Origin: Phyto melanocephala
Lineage: Eukaryota; Arthropoda; Insecta; Diptera; Rhinophoridae
Assembly: GCA_941918925.1 (NCBI GenBank)
Contig: OW799235.1
Span: 34,089,201 to 34,153,200, forward strand
DNA: 64,000 nt
Direction of reading: 5' to 3'
The notes under the pieces are model-generated. The model did no database searches, was not told the origin of the DNA, and saw only the letters and a program-made list of their open reading frames with translations. Positions 35,526 to 47,712 of this stretch are shown piece after piece; position 1 is the first letter of the stretch; every line of letters starts with the position of its first letter. The position numbers were made by a program, and so were the translations under genes.

Positions 35526-37125
35526 AAATAAATTGTAATAACCACAACCATGCTTTCTCTTAGCGTGTAGATTTTGGAAATATTTATAAATAGTAATTTT
35601 TAATTTAAATTTTAGTTGTTATTAAATATTATTTATATACACATACATATGTATGTATATATGTACATATATATGTAATAACGAACTTTTTGATACTTTC
35701 TTTAGAGATTATAATTAATGCGTATACATATATTTTCCTAGATCTTTAATTAAACTTATAATTATTACTGTTATTGCTACATACCAAAATTTTGTGTAGG
35801 TTACAAATCCAGAGTGTTGCAACTCGCATAACAACGTGTGCATCCCACAGTTCTTCTGTTTGTATTTTTTTTTAAAATAATGTTTTACGTTAAACATTTT
35901 TTTCTTAAATTGCATTTAAAAATAAGTTTCGAGTTTTGTTTCTCTATACATTAGTATGAACATACAACACAACTTTATTATGCATTTTAAATCTAAAAAA
36001 GTTTCTGTGTTTTTGTGTTTTTATCTTTTGTTGTTTCTTGCAATTTTTCGTTCAATAAAGTACATACATTTTTTTATTTATTTTCTTTTGTTTATTCTCA
36101 TTTTAAGTACAAATTTACGATTATTGTTTCGTTTGTTGCTTTTGTTTTATTTAAAAGATACAAAATAAACAAAAATAAGAAAGAAAAACCACCATCAGCA
36201 GCAGAGGACTAAGTACTTAAATGAAGAATCGTCAATTCTACCCACATTGTGTCATGATATATTTGAGCAACATAATATTGCGCGTATGTATGCATGTACA
36301 TATGTTTGTACATACTTATGTATGTATCTATGTCTCTGCTAAGTTTCTTATGTATGGATATAACCGAAAGTACAATTTGCTTTTATGCCGATTTTATAAT
36401 ACTTTTAATGGTTTTTTGTGCCAATTTTCCATTTTTTTAAACAAGGAAGACGCTTAAAAAATAACATATGCAATTTTTTGGGTTGCCAGATTTTAGTGTT
36501 TTGTTTTATTTATTAGACAATATATCTAAGATAGACTATGCTTTTAAAACCAATACTAATTCTGTGAAAATGTGTAGTGTAAAGTTTTCGTACAGTCGAA
36601 GGTATTATGACGTCTTTTGATATGACGCAGAACGAGAATTAACTTCATTCAGATGGTTGAAGTAGGAATTAAAGCTGAACTGTTAAGGAACACCTCCATA
36701 GGTTTCGGACAGTAAAATCACTCTATTAAGTTGTATTTATGAGCGGAAACTACAAATCAAAAAAGCATTGGCATAGTAAAAAAGCTCCTAAAATATTTTT
36801 TTAAGTTCCGGCGTATTTTTTTTAAATATTTTCAATAGCTGTTGAAACTGACTCGGGATTAAGCTTTTTCGTAAGAAAACACTGGCTGGAAAAATATATG
36901 TACATCTTTCAACAGTTTAAAATCAAATGGTTATTAGCTGACATTTCCAGATGGCTTGTAAATTTGTTTTTTAACAAATTTTCCACCAAAGTTTTTTTGT
37001 CGGAGTTACAATCTAAGCATAGATATCATGGGAGTAACTAAACCATTCTGGGGGGTTCAATACCTCACCAGAATTGTTTTTGCCCCCCACCCTAGAGATT
37101 TGAAGAAATTAACTTTTCACATTTA
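35526..37125. other. unassigned AT-rich DNA with short CATA/TATG runs
   Basis: TATG/CATA-rich runs occur near 35636-35675 and 36284-36335. Several overlapping frames are open by T-richness only. No gene is supported. Confidence 0.4.
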
Positions 37126-37864
37126 ATCTATATATATAAAAGTGAAACTCTGTCTGTCTGTGTGTGTTAGCTATAGACTCCGAAGCCGTAGAGTCGATCA
37201 TACTCAAACTTTGGAAAGTTTTTGTACACATTCCAGGGAGTGTTTATGGGTGGTAAAAAGTGGGCGAGGCTACGCCCATAAAAAAATTATAATTTTGAGG
37301 TACTTGCACTGGACCGACTTTTCTGAAACTTTGCACACATATTCAGCTATCACGATTATAAAATTTCGTGATTAGAAAAGTGGGAAGTTGCACGCCCATA
37401 AAAAATAAGTTATAATTTTGGGGTAATTGCACTGGACCGATTTTTCTGAAACACATTTTAAGCTGTCATGACTATACAATTTCGTGATTAGAAAAGTGGG
37501 CAGTGCCACCCCATCAAAAATAGTTTATAATTTTTAGTTATTTCAACGCATACCAATGGTTCCCACCGATTTGCCTTTCAACTTCAAGCGACTACAGTTT
37601 TCAGTTCGCAATGCCTTTGCTATTACCATCCTGCGTGTTGCAGGATTGAACTTGGAAAATCCATGCTTTTCACGTGGCCAGAGTGGGAACACCAAAAAAT
37701 TTGTTAATTTTTACAGCAAATGGAAAACCAAAATATTGTATTTATACCCACTTTATTATTACAATAAAAATCAATAAGATATTATATTTAATATATTCAG
37801 TTAAAATTCAGAATGGATTTTTATTCATTAAGGGGCGTAGCAACGCGCGCTGGGCTTGGCTGGT
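37126..37864 (-). repeat. ACTAGC-ended repeat, 121-bp-core subfamily, copy 1
   Basis: In reverse it starts ACCAGCCAAGCCCAGCGCG, then GTTGCTACGCCCCTTAATGA, and ends TTTTATATATATAGAT at 37126. At least two core units with GGGCGTG and CACGAAATT are visible. Copy 62513-63368 is the longer relative. The GTCTGTCTGTGTGTG run near 37150 is part of its end. Confidence 0.75.
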
Positions 37865-38165
37865 ATAGATATAGAATTAACTCGGTTTAAGATTTAAAAG
37901 AAACAAATATTTAATGTTTTTCCATCCCCAGAAAACATTTGTAGCTAAGCAAATGATACATGTTAACTTTTGTTAGTTCATAGCCTCAGAATTCAAGAGT
38001 TAACAAAAGCCTGATTTTTTTCAATAATTTTACATTTAAGTTAAAGAAAAAAAAAAACAACAATTTGGAACGTAATTATTGAGAATATATATTTATTCAC
38101 AATATATCCAGGCTTAGACGCGCGAACATTTGGAATGGAAACATTCAGTTTGGTGCATATTAGGA

Positions 38166-38588
38166 CCCAGCAAAAATTTATTTTGTACCGGTAAGCAGTA
38201 AAAAAAAATCATGCCTTCTTATAGCGCAATATTAGAGCGCATTCGAGGGTGCTATAAATGGAAGTCAGAAATTTCTATTAAATATATTTAATTTTTTATA
38301 AAATAACTTACTGCAACTTCTCTCGCTTACAAGGATGCAGGAATGTAAGCGAATGATTACCTCTCTTAACTGTAGTTTTTAAAAAATTTATTGAAAACAC
38401 ATAAAATAGACATGATATTACTGCATTAACCATGTGTGAAAATAGCAAATAATTAGAGTATCAAAGAGCCCTACCAAGTGGGACATCTCATATAAAAATC
38501 ATGCCTTCCTGAAGCAGGTTGCGAAAGAAGAGTACATTTGTCTCTACCTTACAAACCTGCTTCCGGGTATGCAGTAATTTTTGCTGGG
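38166..38588. mobile_element. CCCAGCAAAA-type MITE, copy 3 (423 bp)
   Basis: Left CCCAGCAAAAATT mirrors the right AATTTTTGCTGGG. ATGCAG/GTAAGCAG-like words lie just inside both ends. The body differs from the other CCCAGCAAAA copies, so it is a separate subfamily. TTAGGA occurs close to both ends, but the duplication is not exact. Confidence 0.6.
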
Positions 38589-39835
38589 GAGTTAGGAAGA
38601 AAGCGTCGTTTTTATGTTCGATGACTCGATGGCACGCTTTGTTAAAATAAATAAAAAGCAAACAATAACAAGAATAATGAAACGTTGCTGACAACATGTT
38701 GGTCCATGTGAACTCGAATGAAAAAACAAAATAGAATTCCAAATGGTTGCCCGTCTAAACTGAGCTATGAAATACCTCGGAAAATCATTTCAAATCTGGC
38801 AATTTTCTATAAAATATAAGTATAATATAAGTATTTTTTACAATTTTTATATAATATTGAGTAATAGGCACCAATTTAAGAGTGAGTAACAACTCAAAGA
38901 CTACAAAAAATAAATTTTTGTTTAGAGTAAGTATTGCACATACGTGAGCATCTGTCTGATTGCATTTGCAATTTCAAATCAATTGAAAGTTGCAGTTGTC
39001 ATTGTGTTACAGCTATAAACTGGAATACTTAAAATCAAACAGAAGGACAGACATAAATATGTATACGTCTGTACATATGTACGTACGTGTTTACAACTAT
39101 TCGTTTCACTTACTGACTTTTTTCATCTTTTGTATGGTTTTAACAGATTTTTCTTTTGTTTGTTGCATGATATCTTGCCTGTGGTTATAGTGATTGTATT
39201 TAGTTGCTGGCCATCATTTGTGCTCAGAAAAAGCAAAAATAAAATGAAATCAACCCACATTCAATTGCTGACCCCGTATACTTACAGCATGCAACACATC
39301 ACAGCAGCATCAAAAGTAGAAATAATGTGGTTTTTACTTTATTTGGCCACATGTTGTTTGTTTAAGTTTTTCCAACTTTTTTTTTTTTTTACTTCTTCCA
39401 ACGCCTGCTTTTACACAAATATTTTTTAGAAATCACAATTAAATTAAAGAGATTTATTAGTTCAATATTAATTACGATCACACATGAGTTTTCTTTAAAG
39501 TTCAGTTGAAAACTCTTAATTTGAGTAAAAGCTTAATTAGGGATTGATATGGTAGATGTTTACCCCACACACTCTGGCAAATACTCACCCTTTTATTAGA
39601 AATTATTCCAAAAAATTCTAAATAGGTTTGTCATATCTCTTAGACCATCCAGTTTGTTAAATAAGCCTTTTCATTATACTTTCTTATAGTTATGGGCAAT
39701 TAAATCTTTAATTGTCATCTTTTAATATTTATTTTAAAAGTAGATTTTTGTGAGTGTGTCAAAACATACAATTTTTGTAAAAAAAAATTCTTAAAATTTC
39801 TTACAAAAGGCTGCCTAGTATTCATTGAGGCAGAA
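38589..39835. other. unassigned AT-rich DNA
   Basis: No gene or repeat recognised. Open frames here lack domains. Confidence 0.4.
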
Positions 39836-42130
39836 ATTTTTTTTTATTAACTCATAATTTATTTATTGGATCTTTCTATATTAAGAAAATGACAATAAGT
39901 ATTAAAATCTGAAATTAACTTATTTCTGGGTCTTTTGCCATTGCAATAGAGACTCCAATTTTCATTGCATAGTGGTCATCATTCTAACGGGACCGCGAGG
40001 GCCAATGTTTCGATCCTCCTGAGTCGAGTATGTCCATTATAATACAGTAGATTCTGTGCGAGAGGATTTGGATGAGTTTCCAGTTTTCGTACATATTTTG
40101 AGCAGAAGGTTTTTATTTCGTCGCGAACAAATGGAATATTAAGGTCCTTGTGAATATTCGCGTTACTAATGTACCACGGGTCTCCAGTAATGAGTCGCAA
40201 TATTTTGTTTTGCCGTCTTTGTAATTTCTCTATATTAGAAGCAGAAGCTGTTCCCCACAGTTGGATTCCATAGGTCAATATTGACTTATTGATAGCTTTG
40301 TAAAGTAGAACCTTATAGTTTAGGTTGAGAGCAGAATGAGAACAAATAAGCCACTGAAGTTGTAGTATTTTGAGTTTGAGTTGCATAGATTTAGATTCGA
40401 TATCTTGAGACCAGGTAAAGCGTCGATAAAGGTGTATACCAAGATATTTTTTATGATTTTGCTATGGGATAGCGATGTTATTTATCTTCAGGTTAGGACA
40501 GTTTCCCTTTCTCAAAGTGAAAGTGACATGTGCGCACTTTGCTGGGTTTACTTTTATTTTCCATTGGTTGAGCCATTTTTCGAGTTCTTTAATATGATCC
40601 TGCAGGCAATTAGAAGCAGTTACTGGATTTTTATCTATGCTTATAAATGCTGTGTCATCTGCAAAAGTTGACGTGTGTATTAAGTTATTAGTGGGCATAT
40701 CTGAAGTATAAATTATATACATGAGAGGACCATGTATACTGCGTAAGGGAACTCCTGCCTTGAGTCTGAGATATAGTCTTTATACTTTACTACAAATGAA
40801 CGATCCAATAAATAATTTCGCAGTAGTTTGTGGGTATTTTGGGGTAACAAAGAACCTATTTTATGTAGAAGCCCATCATGCCAAACCTTGTCAAAGGGTT
40901 GAGAAATGTCTATGAAGAGTGATGAGCAATAGTGTTTGCCCTAAATAGCCTGTCTGATAAGATTAACTATGCGATGAACTTGTTCTATTGTGCCATGATT
41001 TTTTCCTAATTCAAATTGTTGAACGGGAATGATGTGGTGGTCGTTTAAATATGGGGTCAACGCATTTGAAAATATTTTCTCAAAGAGCTTTGACAAAATT
41101 GAGAGTAAGCTTATCGGGCGATAAGATGACACTTGGCTAGCGTCTTTATCTGGCTTAGGTATCATAGTAATTTCTGATATTTTCCATGATTTAGGGTAGA
41201 AACCGGTTCTTAAGATGGAATTGAATATGAATAAAATCAGCTTAAGGGCAGTTCACGTATCATTTTTCCTGAAATTTTGTCTATGCCAGGGGATTTATTT
41301 GTTTTCAGTTTTTTGACTGATTAAGTTAGGGACGAGAAACGAATTTTCATTAGGGAAACAACACGAACTTCAATATCTGGTAAAGTTGTGAATGAGCTGG
41401 AAATATTAGGCGTAAATACTTTTTAGAGATGATCAGCAAAAACTTCAGCTTTGTCTTTATGAGACCTAGCCCAGTTACCATCGCTAAGCCGAATTGCAGA
41501 TTCGCATCTAATTGGGTTTTTCAGTCTTTTGGTGGCCTTCCAAAGACTAAAATCCGTGAATTTTGTTGCGTATAAACCTTCTGAATATGCTTTTAGAGCT
41601 GATTGTTTGTTCTCCAAAAGAGCACTATGAAGGGTTCTTTGACAGTGATTAAGTTGTATTTTCAAGGTTGGCGAGCGGTGTAGTTGCCATTGTCTTCTTA
41701 GATTTCTTTTTTCCTTTATAAGGTTTTGAATGGTTGTTGAAAATTTATTCTTAGTGCCGTTATAGCATTTAAAAGGTGTAGCTACTTTAGCTCCAGGTAA
41801 TAACATTTCCGAGAATACGTTTATAGCATCTTGTATTTTAGTGAAATATTTTGAGGTACGTGAGAGCTTACATACTTTCTATATTTTAGCCAGTTAGTAT
41901 GTCTATTAGGAAAAAAAATGGTTTTTCTATGTTTTTCCAGCTGCGCATTAGTATAATAGTTGGAGAGTGGTCAGAGGACAGGTCGAATAAATAAAGAGTG
42001 GCAGAAATGAACTTCATAACTGAAGAAACGTAAGTTCCTCGAATCCCACGAAAAGCACTTTTCACAGAATGTATTTTTTGTAGTACAGCCAAACAATTTG
42101 GAAAGTCATGACATAAATCATGGGTGATTT
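39836..42130 (-). pseudogene. Jockey-type LINE, 5'-truncated, broken ORF2
   Basis: Read on the minus strand from 42118: an endonuclease end SVKSAFRGIRGTYVSSVMKF with LSSDHSPTIILM, and a linker KEKRNLRRQWQLHRSPTLKI (41700). RT blocks follow: DASQVSSYRPISLLSILSKL (41120), a degenerate GVPLRSIHGPLMYI (40740) and TFADDTAFISIDK (40665, the catalytic DD). A C-terminal block has ILTYGIQLWGTASASNIEKL and LRRIETLALAVPLE at the stop near 39979. A short A run near 39838-39846 (T on the plus strand) probably marks the 3' end. Frameshifts and stops separate the blocks. Order and motifs identify a non-LTR retrotransposon; Jockey clade is from memory. Confidence 0.85.
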
Positions 42131-42607
42131 GTCAAAAGAGCCTATTGGAAATCAAACCTGGTTTGAGAGCATGATTTTTATGTTTATTAAATTAATAAAC
42201 AATAAAACGATGACGAAACATAGTAAAGAATTCTTAAATACATACATTTGGAAGATATGTTTCGTTATGTCTTCAACTGTTAAAATATTACATTCAAGTA
42301 AAATCGACAGACCATGCCCATTTTTGGTAGTATCCCATCCATAAGGAGGATTTTCGAAAAAAAAATTATTACAAAACTATATTTAGTAAAACTTTCACTA
42401 TAAAATTTTGTTGTGAAATTTCTATAAACCTTATAAAATATGAAAGTCGTTTTAGGTTTTTGAGGAGTTCCCATATAAACTTACCTTTTTACTTAGCAGC
42501 ATTAAAACCTTTAAAGACAACATAAGAATAAACTATCGCTATATAGCTTAACCTATAGCCTTTTATCTATTAATATTAAAAAATTGTCGCAACCATGCCG
42601 TTAAAAA

Positions 42608-43266
42608 CCCAGCAAAATAACACATTAAAAAATCATGAGTTGAAAGTAGCAGAAAACAGTTCTTCACTACTTACAATTTGTCATCGTAACCCTTTATTTG
42701 ATCACGGCGATGTCATTGAAGGCAAGTACTTACCAAGTTTGCTTACAAATAGGTACGTACCACCTTCGCTCATAAATAGGGACTCGAATAAGTACTTATA
42801 TCGCTCGCTTATAAATAGGGAATTAAATAAGAACTTACATTTATAGCAATATATAAGTACCTATTTTTATAGCCTAAATAACTCATTACTATTATGGACT
42901 TACAGAAGTCGTTCGGTTCTTTTCAGTACAAAAATTCGGTTTGATTTTTCTGCGATAAGTTAATTTGAAATATAAAAATCAGTGAAAATCTACCAGTCAT
43001 CACTTTGTTAATGAAATTTTTTGCCTCTGTTGTCAAAATCAGTATTACTTATACCCTAAGCGTGTTAAACTAAATGAGGATAGTAAAAAGTCATGTATTT
43101 GAATGGCTTCTAGCAATTTTTGCAACAAGAAATTGTATTGTGTGTGTATGTAAGCAAAATATCCAGTCATTACCAAAATATTTCGTAGTAAGACAGACGA
43201 TATGTAATAGTCATTGAAATTTATGTTTGTTTAGTAAGAGCAAGTCATTACCTAGTTTTTGCTGGG
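42608..43266. mobile_element. CCCAGCAAAA-type element, copy 4 (659 bp), with minisatellite
   Basis: Left CCCAGCAAAATAACACATTA and right TAGTTTTTGCTGGG are inverted ends. It aligns with 13317-13996 through almost the whole length. Degenerate units built on GCTTACAAATAGG / GCTTATAAATAGGGA lie at 42725-42840 and create the open frame there. The flanking duplication is not resolved. Confidence 0.75.
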
Positions 43267-43412
43267 AAGTGTTTAAAAACAAATATGTAACAAGACTAAT
43301 AAATTGATTTTATTGGATTTATTTTGCTTCTATAAAAAAAGACTTAAACACTATTAACAGTTTCTCCAAAAAACATGACCCAGTAAAAATATCAAGATAA
43401 GTGCTAAATATA

Positions 43413-43544
43413 GGGTGTCCCAAATAAACGCAAGACTTTGATTTGTAGCCATTTTTGCACTTAAATGTTGGAATCCCTAAAGAACAATGAGAAAACTAAA
43501 AATTTTCTATTTAATTCAGATCTTGTGTTACTTTTGGGACACCC
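43413..43544. mobile_element. 132-bp mini-MITE, GGGTGTCCCAAA ends
   Basis: GGGTGTCCCAAA at the left is exactly mirrored by TTTGGGACACCC at the right, and further bases GCAAGA/TCTTGTG also correspond. TA precedes the left end but AA follows the right. Probably a mariner-like non-autonomous element. Confidence 0.65.
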
Positions 43545-44756
43545 AAAACAAAGATTTACAAAATATTTTAACAACAATTAATAAAACACAGCTCGAATAA
43601 TAAAATCCATATTTGAAGGTTTTTTTAGTCAAAGTATATTTTGAAAAACGTTTTTTTAATACAAAATTATATTGCATCACAACTGATAACACGAAAAAAA
43701 ATTATATATCTCAGCTGTTTTTGTGTGATAGGGTTGCCAACTTTTAATGTTTGTATTTTTTTCTCTCTCCAATACCTTAAAAATTTAACATAATAAATTT
43801 TGGTTTAATATGAAGTTGAAAAACCGACCCTTTGTCTCCACTATTTGTAACACTATTTTAAGTACACAGCAGCTAATAGTAAAACAAAGTTTCCAGGTAA
43901 AATGCAACAGCTACTGCTGGCACAAGTAACCCAAACATTTTGCGGTGATACCACCACCAACAAATTTTTGGTCAGTGTAGACATTAACGAGTGTTCAACG
44001 AGATTCATGACACATAGTGAAAAGAATAAACAAATAAAACGACAGACGATAGACGGCCGAAATAACATTTTAAAATTATTTATTAAAATTATTCAGTAAA
44101 CAATGAAAAGGGACAAAAACCTAGACTCACGCATACTTAAAAACATACAAATACTTAAATTGAAAAAGAAAACGATGATCTCTATTTTAAACTCTGGCAC
44201 GTTCTTATCGGCAACAATAATTTATTGAATGACTTTTTTAGAGTTTCCATTATGGGTGGAAAGAAAACTATTAAATAACATAAATAAATGACTTAAACTA
44301 AGACGTGAAATCTTAAAATTTTTCAAATTTATGGTTCATTACAATGCAAATGATATTTATTTGGTATTTCTGTTTGTGCCATGTATTAAATGTTTTAAAG
44401 TATTTTTTGGGTGAAAATTAATACTCATTTCTAAAAATTTATTTATTAAATAGTTTGAAAAATATTTCTAGACGACAATTGAGTCATTTTGTATTGTAAA
44501 TAATTCACTTTCTTTTTTTTTTTTGTTATTAACGATACAGTCAAATAGCAGGGCTAGTGTTTAATTTTACTTCAATTATATTCTTGTGTTTTAACGAGGG
44601 CTGATTTAAAAGTGATGGGTTTAATGCATAAGATACATGTTTTATGTATTTCGAAATCGAGTTGATTTCTAACGAATGTATCAGGAATTTATCATTGTAT
44701 ACACCCAAAACAAAATCAGTAATCTATACTATATACATTTTCATTAAACATTGTAA
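43545..44756. other. unassigned AT-rich DNA
   Basis: No gene or repeat recognised. Confidence 0.4.
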
Positions 44757-44937
44757 TTATAACCTTCACTGTGGTGCACAAGGGTATATATAGCTTTGTC
44801 ATTCCGTTTGTAATTTCTACAAAATGGCGTATAACTTGAAATATAGGTTAAACTATGATGTGGGATTATACTTATGTACATGATGGTGAAGGGTATTATC
44901 AGATTCAGCACGGCCGAATATAGCACTCTTACTTGTT
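44757..44937 (+). repeat. DINE-1-like repeat, copy 4, internally deleted
   Basis: It starts ACCTTCACTGTGGTGCACAA and ends GATTCAGCACGGCCGAATA, then TAGCACTCTTACTTGTT. The middle part is missing relative to the 48.9-49.8 kb copy. Its 3' end directly abuts the exon-like fragment that follows. Confidence 0.75.
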
Positions 44938-44940
44938 TTA

Positions 44941-45349
44941 TATATGGAACAGACTTGGAATCCCCTACAAACGGACGAATGCGTTATCTAATGGGAAATT
45001 GTGGACAAGATGCTTATTTTATCATTATTGGTTCTCAAATGGCTGATTCTAAAGAAACATGGTCGTTTCAGTTCGAAGTTGGCGTTAACTCACCTCAGGG
45101 TGCCCCGGTGGACTAGTTAGCAGTGGACCGGTCTGCTAGTTTGGGGGTTGCAGTTTCGATTTCCGCCAGAGACTCTGGACTTCTCTTCTGCTTCTCTTTC
45201 TTTTTTCTAATATTACTTTTCTTTTTAGGTATTAGAAAGGGATCAATAAAATGGACCCAAGTGAGCTGCACAACAGCTGCTGTTCTACCTACCTACCTTA
45301 ACTCACCTAAAAAAGGGAAAAATAATTGCCGGTACTCGGCTATTTGAAG
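44941..45349 (+). pseudogene. unidentified exon-like fragment split by a SINE
   Basis: The frame after the DINE-1-like repeat reads GTDLESPTNGRMRYLMGNCG, QDAYFIIIGSQMADSKETW and SFQFEVGVNSP before the SINE. Immediately after the second copy of the target duplication, the same frame resumes as KKGKNNCRYSAI and a stop near 45345. Amino-acid composition is balanced, unlike the low-complexity frames elsewhere in the window. I do not recognise the protein. It could be a host exon, a pseudogene or part of a mobile element. The 5' side is lost at the repeat junction. Confidence 0.45.
45096..45297 (+). mobile_element. tRNA-derived SINE, copy 2, 11-bp TSD
   Basis: The head reads GTGCCCCGGTGGACTAGTTA with a box A-like TAGTTAGCAGTGG and a box B-like GTTTCGATTTCC, then CAGAGACTCTGGACTTCTC. 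A TC-rich body follows, and the tail is CTACCTACCTACC. The flanks TTAACTCACCT at 45085-45095 and 45298-45308 are identical. The copy at 22074-22272 shares head and body. The partner LINE is unknown. Confidence 0.85.
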
Positions 45350-45747
45350 AATTTTTTATTTTTTTTTAATATTTGACATTTCTTTTCATTCGGTGTTTCG
45401 CTTCATGGTGTGTAAGTTATTTAAAATTTGAACTAAAAACGTCACAAATTAAACGTTTAAAATATTTAAAAACAAAAAATCACAAAAATTTTTTTTTTGT
45501 GAAAACGTTAACAAAAATCAATTATATTACTTTATGTTTGTTTTAATTTTTCTTTTTGCTATTTACGGCTAAAGAACAAATGTCGAATTGTTAGAAAATA
45601 AAACCCAAACAAAACGGAAAAATTGCCAAAGAAATTGTCGTGTGTGAACATAAAAGCAAGTTTAAAAGAAAATATGGAACAAGTTGGGCAATTAAAATTG
45701 TCGTGTGTGACCTTCGACTTATAGGGCGTTAAACGAATATTGTAGAA
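45350..45747. other. unassigned; GTCGTGTGTGAAC words
   Basis: AATTGTCGTGTGTGA occurs twice (about 45635 and 45700), resembling the end word of the ATGTTCACAC MITEs, but no element could be delimited. Confidence 0.35.
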
Positions 45748-45808
45748 ATTACAAACGAAATGACCAGCTTGTTTTTACAGTTTTACACACTCGTGTGATG
45801 GGTATAAA
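45748..45808 (-). repeat. DINE-1-like repeat scrap
   Basis: GTAGAAATTACAAACGAAAT, then GACCAGCTTG and GATGGGTATAAAA, matches the terminal part of the family in reverse. Confidence 0.5.
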
Positions 45809-46707
45809 AACACGTGTTCCTCAGGCTCTTTTTGGTAAAGTAGTTAAGTAATCAATATCCAATTTTTCTTGATACTGTCAAGGTAAGATTAAGTATAGTT
45901 TAAGAAATTTAACATTTAAAGGGCATACATATTTAAAGGTAATATTTTGAAAACTTATATCCATACTTTACTTTTTGTTTAAAATGAAGTTCGTTTTTAA
46001 AGTATATTTTTAGCATCTTTTTTTTATTTTTAAATTGTATGAAAAGAATGCGATAAGCTAAACCGATATATAGGCTACATTAACTTAAATTTTTGCAGGA
46101 GCCCTCGTTCATTGTTATCGTTGCCTCTTATACATATGAATATGTGCATAAACGTTCTAAATATTTAACCAAATTTGTCTGCCAATAACTTTAAGAAGAC
46201 GACACTTGCATTGTATTTAATAGCATTTTTGAAGGTAATTTTTGGGTAAATTAAGAAATACTTTAAGTTTTAGTACACATTTTAAATATTGCCATTAAAA
46301 ATATTAAAAGGTTGAAATTCACTTTTGAAACGTTTTTTTTTCTTCAAGAATTGCAAAATTTATCAACATCCGGTTGAAAACAATAAAAACCGAAACTGTA
46401 AACAACCTGCCTTTTTTTTGTTACATAAAAAAAGAAAAAACAGTTCTGTCTTGTGGCCTAATAAACAATTTTGTAACACTTGTATATTTTGCAGCAATTA
46501 TAATCAATTATGTTTCATGTTGCAGTTGTTTACAAAAAATATTCATTTACACAACAAACAACAACACAAAATAGAAAATGTTTATTAGGGCTTATGTGTC
46601 AGCTCAATTATACGAAATTTATGCAAAATTTAAAAAAATAAACTGTCGATCGGTCATTTTATGCAGTTTATGTATTTTGGTATCAGTGCAACTATACTTC
46701 GTATGCA
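45809..46707. other. unassigned AT-rich DNA
   Basis: No gene or repeat recognised. Overlapping frames at 46325-46588 are lysine/asparagine-rich by composition. Confidence 0.4.
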
Positions 46708-47712
46708 CCCAGCAAAATTTTGTTTGAATTGTGTAATAGTGACAACCTTTTATTTTATAAATTACATATTAATGGAGGGTCGCTACCAACATCATTATTA
46801 TAAAATACAGAATAATTTCTTTAAGTTGAAAGTATTGAAAAAGTATAAAAATATTCAGTTACTTTAATTTTATTGTTGACTGATTTTGCTTTTCATCATG
46901 AATTTTAAGTCAACTTAAACAAAAACAATAAAACAGGCGTGTTATCATTGACAGAAAAGTGCTCCTGACAGCTGGCATCTGTCATCAATGTTTTTTAAAG
47001 GGGTAAATTTAAAATGAGCGATTAAAAACTAAAAAGTCTTGACCAAAAAGAAACTCCCAATAAAATCCCTTTTGCTAATAGACAATACTCCTTAACATCC
47101 TTCGAATCCAAATTGATCCATTTGCGCAAGGTTCTTGCCACCCAACGTCATGTCCTTTATTTAGCTGTGACCTCCGCATGACCTGTTATTACACCAGTTT
47201 TTCTATGCAAATGTTATTTATAAAAGATGGAATAATTCTTTTAAATTTTGCATGGACTAGAATTTCACAAGACATTTTATACAGATGATAATAAAATATA
47301 TAAAATTTAGTGATGGATCAAGATAACATCGATGATAATATTTAGTTTAGTGTTTAAAGAAAAATTATTTCTCGTCCAAAATAGGACCTCTTCAAGAAGT
47401 AAATTCTTATGTTTGTTTTATTATAGACTGTAACAGCAATTCTAAAAAAATTTGCACAGAGCATGATATTGACGAAGATGGTTCACTTATGTGCCAGCCT
47501 AAAATTGAAATTAATTCAAAGGAAGCTGCAGAAGCTCTTGATGAACTGAAAATCTTCGATCAAAATGAAATAAGTTTGTTAAAAAATCGAAACAAGTCGA
47601 ACAAAAATCTTATAAAAAAAACCGTTTGTTTCCTTTAAAACACCTTATCGCGAGTTCACTGTATCTCTAATATTACTTGCTTACTTAATAGGTAAGTAAA
47701 AATTTTGCTGGG
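46708..47712 (+). mobile_element. CCCAGCAAAA-type element, copy 5, with transposase core
   Basis: Inverted ends CCCAGCAAAATTT and AAAATTTTGCTGGG. The outer 200 bp and last 70 bp align with the MITE at 4975-5376. About 700 bp of extra sequence between about 46920 and 47635 carries pogo-like transposase blocks. It may be the longest relative of the MITE family here, although an unrelated insertion into a MITE cannot be excluded. Confidence 0.65.
47020..47637 (+). pseudogene. pogo/Tigger-like (DDE_1) transposase remnant
   Basis: The first block reads VLTKKKLPIKSLLLIDNTP (about 47036-47092) and, after a stop, FLPPNVMSFI (near 47135). DDE_1 transposases have LLLLDNAPxHP and then FLPPNxTSLIQP here, and the catalytic Asp is kept. 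A gap follows, then a TTTTATTATAG acceptor-like site near 47424. Beyond it an open block contains DEDGSLMCQPKIEINSKEAA, then EALDELKIFDQNEISLLKNR and a lysine-rich end at the stop at 47635. That block resembles the C-terminal helix of pogo-type proteins. The N-terminal domain is absent. Confidence 0.6.
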
